This document shows positions 34,033 through 47,125 of a DNA stretch of 64,000 bases, piece after piece. Position numbers and translations under genes: made by a program. The notes beneath the pieces were generated by a model that was given only the letters and a program-made list of their open reading frames with translations, was not told the origin of the DNA and made no database searches. Position 1 is the stretch's first letter. The number at the start of each line of letters is the position of its first letter. The DNA is from Amylostereum areolatum (Eukaryota > Basidiomycota > Agaricomycetes > Russulales > Stereaceae), in contig SAXG01000026.1 of assembly GCA_012932865.1 (NCBI GenBank), forward strand, positions 496,001-560,000, in the 5' to 3' direction.

Positions 34033-36732
34033 CTAGAACAAACCCAGCAGATCCTCCTGCGGATTTTGCGTCGTGATCGGCGACATTACATTCGGCGCGC
34101 GTGTGCCAGGCTGCACCGCCGGGGTCGAAGTAGATATACCCAAGCCTCCGAACATAGCCATCGGGTCCACCTGAGCCTGGGCCGGCGCCGTTGTGGGCAC
34201 ACTCATGCTCGCGTTTCCGAAAATCGATACGAGGTCGTCTAGCGGGTTTGTCGACGTGCCCGAGAGGAAGTTGGCCGCGGCGGGAGTTTGCTGCAACACC
34301 TGCGTGGCCGCGAGCCCTGTCGGCTGGCCGTCCGTGGCGGGTTCGTCGTCAAAGTCGAGCAGGTTTTCGGTGTGCTGACCCGCAGCGAGAGTTTGCAGTG
34401 CTTTTTGCGTCGTGGCACGGTCGTCGGAGAGACTGGTTGGGCAGAGGAAGAGATAAGTTCCATGGGTGGTCGGGAATCAGGGCGGAACACGCACTCGTCG
34501 CCCTTCTTCTGAAGGGCATCCGCGCTAATACGGCCCACGCCGACGAAAGTCTCCGCGGGCTTGTGGTACACGCTCGCGAGGCTTGAAATCTCGCTGATGA
34601 GCTCGTTGAGCAGTGCCGCGGGGACCGTCGTCCGCGGCAATGATATTGGTGGTCGATGTGCCAGGACAACCGACTGGGGTACATGGGGAATAAACAAGAA
34701 ATATCTGGGGAAAGATCTGAAGGGAACTCACTTTGGCTGCGCCAGGGTCTGTGGAAAGCAACCGCCAGTAGATGTATGCACGGTCACGAACGTCGGGTGA
34801 ATCACAATCTTTCGTTGCTGTATTCAGTACGCGCTGAACGATGGCCTGCGATGTATCGGGCTTATACAAGAACAACTTCACGACCGCGGTCAGTGTCTGC
34901 AGTTGTACCTGTCGAGTGATGAGTCAGGCAGGTTCTCATTGCTGAGAAAAAGACATACTGGATACGACTCCTCGGTGAAGGTATCTACAAAGATACCAAG
35001 CAATTCGTCCGCGTTGTCGATCTTGTTCGCGTACTCGCCGATGATCCAAATGAGCGAGGCCTTCGCTTCTGGTTCGTCGAGCTCTTCCAGGTTGGCGCAC
35101 AGGGTAGGGATAACACCCTCGTATGTAGACGGGTACCTACGGAAGATATCCTGTAATATAAGATTCAGATCGGTCTCTGTGAAATAAATCGCGCAAAGTA
35201 CCTTCATGACTACCACAGCTTCCTGCACAACATAGCTGACTCGTGTTCCTATGAGATCTAACAAGACGTTGACGCAACGTTCTGCCCCAGAATCGATTTT
35301 GACGGCAGTCTGGCCAATTGCCTTGATACTTCTCCGCACAAAATCGACGTCGACCTCCGAGGCGTATCTGTGTTGCAGCGATCCTCAGCATCGTCACTAC
35401 TCAAAGTGAATAGGGTGCCTTACTCCTTCAACTCGCTCAACAACGCATCCACGTTCTGATCATTCGCCAATCGAACCATGATGTCCAATTTCTCTACCTT
35501 CACGTACAGAGGATCGTTGTATTTGCAGAAAAATACGCGCATTTCATTGGAAAGAATGTCTGAGCGTTTTTGCAGGAGGAGGTTGATATTGCGGAGCGCG
35601 ACCCATTGGACCTCGGGAGGGGAGGATAGGAGAGTGACTAGTGGTGGAGCCATCTTGCGCACAAGTTGTTTGACCAATTCCTCACGTCGGACGCCACGCA
35701 TATGGATCATGATAACCTGTAGCCTACGTCAATCCCGCACATTAAGTATAGGTAAACAAAGACATACCTTGACTGCACCCAAAACCACACTGCCATTCAC
35801 ATGTTGGAACTGTGGAACGACCCGTTCGCAAATATGTTCGCTCTCCTTGTCGTCTTTCGCCTCGTACCGCGCCAAAGCGGAGAGGATGGCAACGCGACCC
35901 CACTCCGAGCATTCGTTCAGTGCTATGAGCAGTTTATTGAGGATTGAGGAGGTGATGTGGAAAAGAGCGGGGTCGGATGAGGAAGTAGATGGCAGGGATG
36001 ATGCAGCGATGTGAATATCCGACAAAGCGGTCACGGTGTTTGCGACAACCTGAACGTCTGATTTTCAGCCCGTGGGCCAATTTCTTTGGAGAAGTTACGC
36101 ACCATTGGGTTACTATCCCCAATCATCTCATGTAGCTGCTCCAGAAATCCATTCTCGAGAACAAGCTCCGGCTTGAGATCGTACAATTTCGCGACGCAGA
36201 GGGCAGCGGTCTTGCGCACGTAGGGATTATCATCGCGCAAACACTTTTGCAGGGGGTCACAAAGGTAATCGATGATCTTTTCTACGCGGATGCAACCCAT
36301 AGTTCGGATGGCTAGGGCGCGGATGAGGGGGTTGTGATCGTCGGAATCCTTCACGAACGTGTTCACAGCGAGAATAACGAGTTCCGGCTGAGTCTTGGCA
36401 TAATTGATCAAGTAAAGATAGACAAGTTTCTTCTGTTCGATATCCTCTGTCTGCATGTTCTTCAGGACGTCGGGGAAGAGACCGCTGACATCTGAGGATA
36501 CGCGGTCAGCACCCCTCACACTGGCGCAACGCTCAAGACAGCGCACCTTTGCCGACAGTCATGTTCGCAATGACCCTTTTGATCGCATCCTTACGTTTAT
36601 CTTTATATTCGCTGTTGAGGTCCGCGCGAAGTTCGAAGTTCTCGCCTACGGAAGGAACGGGTCAGCCTCTTGGAGGCTCAGAGCAACGTATATCGCACCT
36701 TTTTTGGGCGCCGCCCGACCAAACATGTTCAT
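34033..36732 (-). CDS. APL2: AP-1 clathrin adaptor complex, beta subunit
   Basis: Large subunit of the trans-Golgi/endosome adaptor that links cargo to clathrin. Ten exons in transcript order: 36732-36699, 36645-36547, 36491-36103, 36049-35768, 35716-35424, 35367-35202, 35150-34959, 34908-34732, 34673-34495, 34432-34033; 736 residues, all phases close. The trunk is the usual alpha-solenoid: [105 protein letters not shown] marks the end of the trunk. A short Ala/Pro/Thr-rich hinge follows and the protein ends QEDLLGLF, resembling a clathrin-box-like tail. No beta-appendage domain is present, as in yeast AP-1 beta of similar length (about 730 residues). Confidence 0.93.
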
Positions 36733-37063
36733 GTTAAGTCTTTACTTTATCGGAAAATGGAACGCCGCTTCAAGAGTCGAGGCACGGCGATGGAGGGACA
36801 ATGAAGACGAAGTGTCCAAGGGGAGACGCAGAGGAGTCTGGACTAGAGTAGTGCTAGCAGTGTTACACAGCTTCATTCAAGGATTAGAAGATCTTGAACG
36901 AGCACTATCGGCGTTAGCTCCCTCCGATTAGCATCAGGATCTATGATGTTGCCGTCGGCTGTCGGCCCGTGATCGACAAAGTTGAACTTCAGCCTCATGT
37001 CAGGTTGCCTCTGCTCCCCATTGTCCTCCGCATTAGTCTACCAATAGGCGAGTAAAAGAAACA

Positions 37064-37070
37064 TATAAAT
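37064..37070 (+). promoter_or_regulatory. TATA box of the FunK1 kinase gene
   Basis: TATAAAT, 58 bp upstream of the ATG at 37122. The intergenic region it shares with the divergent AP-1 beta gene (36733-37121) is only about 390 bp. Confidence 0.55.
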
Positions 37071-37121
37071 ACCCTGCGTCCGGGGCTGATCCGTAAGCCG
37101 TCTTCCTCCCACCATCTCACC

Positions 37122-40020
37122 ATGTCTAACACTGCAACCAACCGCACTCCTGCCCAGAGTACTGCCACCCCCGATCCTAGGGCCAATATCAAGCACACCC
37201 CTCCTCACTATACCCACGGGAAAGCCGACATCCACGCAGCTCGACAGATAAAACCAACAGAAATCCTTTATATGCATCACGACGAGGACATGAAAGGCCT
37301 TTGGGTCGGACCCCAACCACCAGCAGAGTTCCTTGATGAGCATCTGGTTCCAGCACCAGCCTCGATATCCCGACCGGAGTGGAAACCCTCCTCCAAAGGA
37401 GCGAAAAAGATACATGAGCTTGACTTGGTGCGCATCTTTATGAACCTTGTCGGATACAACTGACACGGTCTTCAGGTCTCGGTGCTTGCTCCCTTCTGTC
37501 CGAGCTTGGCGCTCGAGGACACCCACGACACCCCAGGTCAAGCCGAATGTGCCAAGGTCTTTCGCAAGGCGGATATGAACGTCTTCGATAAAAACGACAA
37601 CCCTTTGAAGCCCGTGGCCTCCGACAGGGCTGGAAACGATGATACCTCCCAGACTGCTTCTTCCACGGCTATCCCCTCTACATCCACCCCAGGCGATCCA
37701 TCCCCCATTATTTCTGCCGGCGACGTCACTTCACGCCTTTCTTCGTCTCCTATCGCAGGCATGTCGCAACCCAACTCTACCGGCCAGGATGGCCCTCAGC
37801 CCACTCCCTCTACGACCTCCGAACCTTCCGCGTCCACAACTGCCCCGCCTCCGTCGTCCCCAGACCCAGGCTCTCCAGATTCAGACAGAAGACGTCTCAT
37901 GGATATCTTTTCCAAGATGCAGATGTTTCTCGAACTGAAGAACAAAACCGAGGATCGTCACCAAGACATATTCAACGCGCCACGGCAGGAGCCCAATCCC
38001 AAAACGAAAGACCCCAGACGTGCAGGGGACAAGTCGGTGACTCCGCGTGGGCAGGTTACGTCGTACGCCATGACGATGTTTGAAAATTCGAGTCGCGTCT
38101 TCGTGTTTTCCGTTCTCATCATACAGGAAGAGGCCCGGTTTATGCGATGGGATCGCAGCGGTGTCATCTTCTCTGAACGATTCAACTGGCTGGAGACGGA
38201 CTACTTGGCGGAGTTTTTCTGGAGGTTCAACCACATGACTCCCGTACAGCGCGGGTTTGACCCCACAGTCACGACCCCAAGTGAAAAAGAAGAGCAGATC
38301 GCCCGCAAAGCTTTCCAGGCCGTCAAAGACAAGACATATAAGGCCTTACTTCCCACTCAGAACGACCCTCTCCGTCGGTTCCAAGTTTGGGACGGCGCAG
38401 ACTTTCATACCGTCATTACAGGTCGAGCGCATGTGTTCCCTCGCACATTCCCTGGCCGATCAACATTTGGTTACGTCGGCGTCGACCTTACAGACCTCGC
38501 CTCTCCGACCGTCGTGTTTCTCAAGGATTCTTGGAGGCTCTCCGTCGATGGAATGGTCCCTGAGGGCAAAATCTATGAGCGTCTCAAGGAAAAAAATGTC
38601 ACCAATCTTCCAGATTATCGCTATGGTGGCGACGTTCCACTTGACCCCACTCCGCCGCCGCCGCCACCATCGCCACCGCCACAGGAAGAGGGATGCTCGT
38701 CTACCGCCCTTCCCTCTCCACCCGCCCTACCACAACCCCGCGAAGTTCAGAAAACACTGACCCAAGAGTACACTAAACGCAAGTGGGCCTTCTGGACAGG
38801 AGACATCTACGAACATACACATCATCGTATAGTTCTGGGGAAGATCGGGCGGCCCTTAAACACATTCACCTCAACCAAAGAGCTATGCCAGGTCTTATTC
38901 GACGCTTTGCTATGTGAGTACGCGTTGTTTTTTTGCGCGTTTACCACGTTATAACATGACTGGTAGGTCACTGGAAGGCGTTCAAACTCGCTCGTATCCT
39001 CCACCGTGATATAAGTGCTGGAAATATCCTTATAGATGAAGATGGACACGGGATTCTCATTGATTGGGACTTGTGCAGAGAGTTGGAAGCCGGCATAATA
39101 GATGCACGCCGGCGATGGCGAACAGTAAGTTTCCCCCTTATATTTTATCATTCAATCGAAGCCTGACAGTATCATAGGGCACCCCGCAGTTCATGTCTGT
39201 GGAGATTTTCATGGTGCCATTCGGGCGAGATCATCTCCTCCGGGACGATCTCGAGTCCTTCGTCCACCTCCTTTTCCACCATGTTCTCAAGTATCGCCCT
39301 ACCGCATGTGGACAGAATCTCTACTTTCCCCGGGTATTCACAGAAGTCTTCGACGCCTTCAACCTCGGACCCAACGGCGAGGCCACAGGAGGGATCGAGA
39401 GAATGTCCATGCTCACGGGTAGTATCTTCCCGGACAAAGAATTGCAAGAGAGCTCCCTCCCCTCCGCCCTGGTCGACATCATGATCGAATCGCGCTCGCT
39501 GTTTGCCCCCCTATACGCCACTGCACCACCACCGAAGAAAGCTGTTGGTCAAGCCTTACCCTCATTGCAGGAATTCCTGGACGTCGACAGCGACGATGCA
39601 CCTGTGGACGGCGCCATTGAAGCCCAGGCGGAGGCAGCGGAGGCTCAAGCTCGGATAGAGCAGGTAGAGGCTCAACGTAGGAAAGCACACCAAAAACTGG
39701 AGAAGTCCATTCCCCTTGCACAGATATTCAGCCAACAGCTCGCAAACGCAGCAGGATGGGCTGGTGACGGCCCGGCTATGAATCAGCTCCCTCAAGCATA
39801 CAACGATCCCGCTTATACCGGCAAGCGTTCAACCCTGGGAGGCCATGACACCCCGACGCCCTGCAAGAAAAGACGGAGCAATTTGATAGCAGGGGTGGAA
39901 CCGGATTACGGCGATCCGCAGACTACCAAACGGATTCGACGGAATGACGGGTCTAAGTCGACTCCGACCTCGCTGAAACCACTTAGGAAACGGAAGGAGC
40001 CTGTTGTCGCTGAAGTGTAA
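37122..40020 (+). CDS. Fungal-type protein kinase (FunK1 family)
   Basis: Exons 37122-37427, 37476-38913, 38967-39124, 39178-40020; 914 residues. FunK1 kinases are expanded in Agaricomycetes and linked to development; substrates are mostly unknown. A disordered Ser/Thr/Pro-rich segment lies at residues 130-240. The lobe arrangement is typical of the family: SYAMTMFENSSRVFVFSVLI, VVFLKDSWR (VAIK-like lysine in FLKD), then after a polyproline insert the catalytic loop LARILHRDISAGNILID (HRD with Asp and Asn in place) and HGILIDWDLCRELE. DWD replaces the classical DFG, which is normal in FunK1. GTPQFMSVEI is the APE-like activation segment. The C-terminal tail has a coiled coil (AEAAEAQARIEQVEAQRRKA) and basic nuclear-localisation-like patches (KKRR, RKRKE). 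Confidence 0.9.
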
Positions 40021-40449
40021 AATACTTGTGAAATACATACATACTCTTTACATCATTGTATATCATTGTGGCTGTCTGTGCAAGCCAAACTACCAAAACA
40101 TCCTTCCCTTCACCTGAGCCTCGTGTGATCACACTCTCGCAGCTATATATTGACCCGCACGAGATGCTCCCAATGCTTTGTTTGATGGAAGCGAGAAGGA
40201 TAAGTAGCAGTATGCACCAACCTTATACTACTGTACAATAACATACGCACTGACTCCATACGCCCATCTGGCATCTGCCCATCAGATGATACTTTGGTTG
40301 CATGTCTGGAAGCCAGTGAGCTGACATACAAGTCCGTAGACCGCCTTGCGCCTGCGAACGAGAGCGAACGGTGCAAATCAATGTCATCGAAGAGTAATTC
40401 ACGTAAGATTCCCAGTACTACTCAAGAGCGAAAGATGCCGGCTGATGGT
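40021..40449. other. Convergent intergenic region
   Basis: The FunK1 gene and the minus-strand monooxygenase gene end towards each other here. Only 3' UTR sequence is expected, and no gene is supported. Confidence 0.5.
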
Positions 40450-43011
<2,562 letters not shown>

Positions 43012-43882
43012 ATTGTACAGTGTGAACGAGATGTAAGCGAAGTAGTGGTAGATGGAATGGTGATGAACGCAGAGTGAAAGCATGGCTTTTATGGGGTGTG
43101 CAGGCGCTTTGAATGACGGGGTTCAGACCGGTGATAGCATCGGTCTTTGAACCACTGCGGTCAATATCCTTGCTTTGGGGGTAGGTATTCATGTGTGCCT
43201 TGCTGAAAGATCTTTGAGGGTGCTTCGGTATTTGAAGGAGGAGTCAGGAATAGAAGAGTGAGAAATGATAACCGTTGAATGCCCAGGGATTTATGTCTAT
43301 ACGCCGTCCCATGCAGTGAAAGAGACAGCTTCAACCACAGGAGGAAGGGACGAACATACCATATGATCACCTTGCGCGAGAAGAGTACGTTCGATTGATT
43401 CGGAATGTTGCCACTACTACAGTCACGGACGAAGAGCCCGTGCGCACTGTGGGCCCCGGGAGAATGTTGTACTCGGTGTACATCGGCAAAAGTGTCAAAC
43501 TCTCCCAAGGGTTATATATACCAATATATAGGCTGTAAAGGAATATTAACCCTGGAAACCCTGGAACAGCGTAGAATATCTTCACAGGATCATATTCTAA
43601 AATAAGACACCTCCCGATCTTCCAAGGTCAACGTATGGGACTGGAATCTCCTATATTATCTCAAGGGGTATCTACTATTACAGCGTCCTGTCTATATCGC
43701 TCCGCATACCTCGCGTTGACGCCTTCTCTTCTCGCTCCTCCTCTCCGTGTTCCCACTCATGCGCGCTCCCTGCTCCCTCACGCTCTCACACCTCCACGCC
43801 TCTGAGCCACCGCAGCAGCCGCGTGCAAGCGATCTGAAAGAGGTTCAGCAAGATTTGATAGCCATAAACCGAGAATACACCT
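43012..43882. other. Intergenic, no supported gene
   Basis: Upstream flank of the hydroxylase gene and 3' flank of the small basic-protein gene. A 115-codon minus-strand frame at 43161-43508 has no recognisable domain. Confidence 0.4.
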
Positions 43883-45353
43883 TCACTGACTGAGGGGGCC
43901 TGAGTGTGGCGGTACAACAGCCGTACTGGAAGTTGGCACGGCCTGCGGAAATCTGAGACCTTCGAGCGACACGCTCTCGAGAGCGACGGAGTTCCGGCCT
44001 GAGTAAATGTAAGTCAGTCAGTGCGTGATGTAGACAACGATACAATGGGGTACGGGAAGGAGGGAAGGGGAACACGTACCCTTTCCGAACGGAACCTTCA
44101 AATATATGCACCTGCAGTCGATTTTGGGCAGGCTGTCCCGACAGTCCTGGCTGAAAAACATGTACACCCTCTTGAATGCATTTGACTTGGTCGTGTTCTC
44201 GGATTTCTTAGTCGTCTTGCGGGCGGCACGCTAGGACGGAAGATGAGGATGTAGTGTTGCCGAAGTTCAGTTCAGTTCGGTTCGGGACCCATCTTGCCCG
44301 AACCTGAACCTGAACCGACACCTCTGGGGGTGAACCTGAACCTGAACCTGAACCGAACCTCGGTTCAGGTTCGAACTCGGTTCGGACTTGGTTCAAACCC
44401 CAATTTTTGCTTTAGAACACTTAGCATTCTGTGATTACTAGTAGTACCAGTAGATGTAGTACATACAGCCTGGGGAAACATGACAACGGGTGGCAAGACA
44501 GTAGCAAGATGAGATAGTAGGGTGATAAGGAAGAGTGCGGGTCGAGAGCAAGGAGTGCGGGGGTGCTGGGGATGGCGACTGCTTGGCTCAAATGTGCCGT
44601 CAATGACAATGGCCATCTGTCACTTGATGTCGTCACAACAGTGATGGGCTCATGCATGAAGGACCTGTCGAGAGCGAGGCTTGAGCGAGGCCGCATAGAG
44701 AGTGTCGGAGGGGTGTGTGTAGAGGAATACAGAGGCTGGCCTTGTGGAGGAGGATAAGGAACCAGGGTGGAGAGGTGGTGTTGTAGGGTGTGGAGTACTT
44801 CAGCAGGAGTGGGATGAGAGGCGGGGAAGGATGAGAGGTGAGGGTGAGAGGTGAGAGGGCCACGCGGCCTTGCACAGTTGAACACGGTTCGGGCCGGTTC
44901 TGTCGGTTCTTCCCCGGCCCGAACCTGAACCTGAACCGACGGGTGAAAGCCAGAACCAGAACCAGAACCGGACCGAACTGTCGGTTCGGTTCTGTCGGTT
45001 CAGGTTCGGACCGCGGTTCTGAACCGAACTTTGGCAACACTATGAGGATGTATGCGAGGGTCAGCAACGGGGATGGACAGATCTTGGTCTTCGAAGCTTC
45101 TTTCGGCATCTGTGCGCATAGCATGTACTCGGTGAGAAGCAAGCCACGAGATCGGATCACGTACTTGTTGATATGCACATGATGAATGCGACGGTGCGTT
45201 GGTGAATCTGTGCTCGCGACACTTTGAGATCATATTGATGAAAAAAGTATGTACAAGTTGGTTTCCCTACGGTCCAGGTTTACGTGCTCCGTGAAGGAAA
45301 TTCAGAGGTGACGGGGAGCGAGTGCGGTGGTTGTGTCCTTCTCGATGAGACAT
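43883..45353 (-). CDS. Small basic protein of unknown function, with a MITE in intron 3
   Basis: Exons in transcript order: 45353-45284, 45207-45165, 45109-45079, 44230-44080, 43998-43883 (70, 43, 31, 151, 116 nt); 136 residues, and every phase closes. It starts MSHREGHNHRTRSPSPLNF. The middle is strongly basic (KCRKKLRRPRS followed by RAARKTTKKSENTTKSNAF). Exon 4 also has a cysteine-containing segment (DCRDSLPKIDCRCIYLK) and the C-terminus reads SVALESVSLEGLRFPQ. The basic centre could bind nucleic acid, but no domain is recognised. Intron 3 is 848 nt because a 791-bp transposable element sits in it. Without the element and one target-site copy it is 49 nt, with a GCTGAC branch site and CTAG end. 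The exact phase closure is the main support for the model. Confidence 0.6.
44252..45042. mobile_element. hAT-type miniature inverted-repeat transposable element (MITE), 791 bp
   Basis: Flanked by an exact 8-bp direct repeat TGAGGATG at 44244-44251 and 45043-45050, the target-site duplication length of hAT elements. The termini are inverted: TAGTGTTGCCGAAGTTC on the left, and TAGTGTTGCCAAAGTTC as the reverse complement of the right end. Subterminal arrays of GGTTCAGGTTCGG-like words sit at 44262-44395 and 44880-45030 in opposite orientation, like transposase-binding repeats of hAT elements. The frames inside are low-complexity and encode no transposase, so it is non-autonomous. It lies in intron 3 of the gene at 43883-45353. 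Confidence 0.85.
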
Positions 45354-46552
45354 TTCTTCAATCCGGATGAAACCGGGTCGCGGTCGGTGGTGGTTAGGCC
45401 TTTTTGCGCGGGTGGGAAGGGAAGGGAACAAACATTTCATTATTCGAAGTGATCAAGGAGTTGATAAGGAAAGATACGAGGGAGTTCGGGAAGGGTATGG
45501 GGAGTAGGATGTCGTGGGGAGAGGAGAAAGCAAGGAGAGTCGCGGCACAACCGCCGACATAATGTAAGCACCGACGCACGCATTGAATGTCACGTGGTAC
45601 GCAGCGACGACTGCGCCACCGCGCCAAGTCGCGAGTGCGGACTGAAATATTGAAAGGGTATACATACTTGCATTGGGCATATGTGACGCTGGAATGCTTC
45701 AAGAAGGAAATACAGAGTATTATACACATTCCAGGTTGGTATATTGGCCCGCATGGGGCTGGAATCCTACACATGGGCCTGCAATGGAACCTGTCACCCG
45801 AAGTGACTTGGAATAGGTCGGAATAGGCTAGTTTTTTTCGGCACTTTTGCCGATGTACTTATCTGGAAGTGCATGATGTATCGGAGTAGCTTGTGGTTGC
45901 AATTCCACGAATAGCAGAATGGCAACTCGCTTTGGAATGTGGAAGGTTTGCTGGTTGGTAGATATGATGTGGGAGGTCTGAGCGCTGATAGTAAAATGAT
46001 GAATCATTAAGAGCACAAAGCTGTATACGGAGACCGATTCACACCGACGTGACTGATATAAGTAGACCTGAATCAACACCCCGTTCGATAGCATCAGTTT
46101 TCTGACAGAACTGGGGTCGACTGAAGAGGCATACCAATGTGAATGCACGCGCTGGGCGCTGAAGGATGTTGAGAAGTCCGAAGAGATAGGAAGGTTACCA
46201 AGGATAAACAACAATTCACAGAACGGTGCCATGCGTCGGACTTCAAATGAGTTCCGAGTCCTACCCTACTTAGTACTAGTAGATAGTAGACAGTTGGGTC
46301 GTTCTGTCAGACAGACTCAAAGACTCCGTACCGAAAGTCCAAAACCAAATGACCTGTTTCCCGCTCTGACTGTGGCTCCGACTCTCACAGAGTAACCGAG
46401 TGTCTGGTGAGGTCATATGTCGCCGCCTGGATATCTGATATCTATTAGTAGTAGTAAAGAGCCTTAAGAATATCCACTAGATATCATATATCATATCTAG
46501 TTACCCAAGTACGATTAATTACACAATAGTCTGGTGGCAACTTTGCTCGACG
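45354..46552. other. Intergenic 1.2 kb, no supported gene
   Basis: A 134-codon minus-strand frame (45828-46232) and a 75-codon one (45453-45680) lack domains. I tried splice joins and found none that keep phase. Short palindromic ATATC words cluster at 46430-46500. Confidence 0.4.
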
Positions 46553-46933
46553 ATGGACAACTGGTCTTACACCGAAATATTCACTCGCGATCGCAAGCTT
46601 CGTAATCCCTGCCACCCTCTCAAAATACTTCTAGCAGCTTCGGATCTCCTCGTGGCGCTGATACTTACACGGAGGGGTCACGTCGTACCCTATTGTGCCG
46701 ACTTGGGAGACGGACGGTTTCAGAACGCCGAGAATTCAGCCTCGAACCAGGTAGACATGTTCCCATGTGAGGAAAACAGGTATCCTGAGACCGCGGCGAG
46801 TGCGCCTCACCTTCAGCAACTAGGGCCCAATGGACTTCCTCGACGATATCTCATGTCCCTGAAAACGACAGCTCGGACAGAAATCTTCTACGACATCATG
46901 CATCATGATGATCTTACATGGCTCCGGCAGTGA
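46553..46933 (+). CDS. Possible small hypothetical protein
   Basis: A single 126-codon frame starting MDNWSYTEIFTRDRKLRNP, with one short hydrophobic segment (LKILLAASDLLVALIL). No domain recognised. It lies about 190 bp upstream of the prenyltransferase gene and in the same orientation. Evidence is only length and composition. Confidence 0.25.
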   Translation: MDNWSYTEIFTRDRKLRNPCHPLKILLAASDLLVALILTRRGHVVPYCADLGDGRFQNAENSASNQVDMFPCEENRYPETAASAPHLQQLGPNGLPRRYLMSLKTTARTEIFYDIMHHDDLTWLRQ

Positions 46934-47125
46934 AGACAACGAAAACAGTCTTGCTCCTCGACAGAATTCTCGCGCGTGGCTGTCATTCTTACGGCTGCTT
47001 GATATTCCCCGGGTTCCAGGGCTTCATCACACGTACGCGTACAAAAGCTCAGCGTTGTAACATGCTCTTCTTCACAGGCCGCCCCCAGTCGCTTCAGTTT
47101 TCCTCCTCGACCATAAACCGCCGTC

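Noticed and set aside
44421..45178. Minus-strand frames of 154 and 181 codons inside the MITE
   Set aside because: Proline/serine/leucine-rich low complexity without transposase motifs; they overlap the subterminal repeat arrays.
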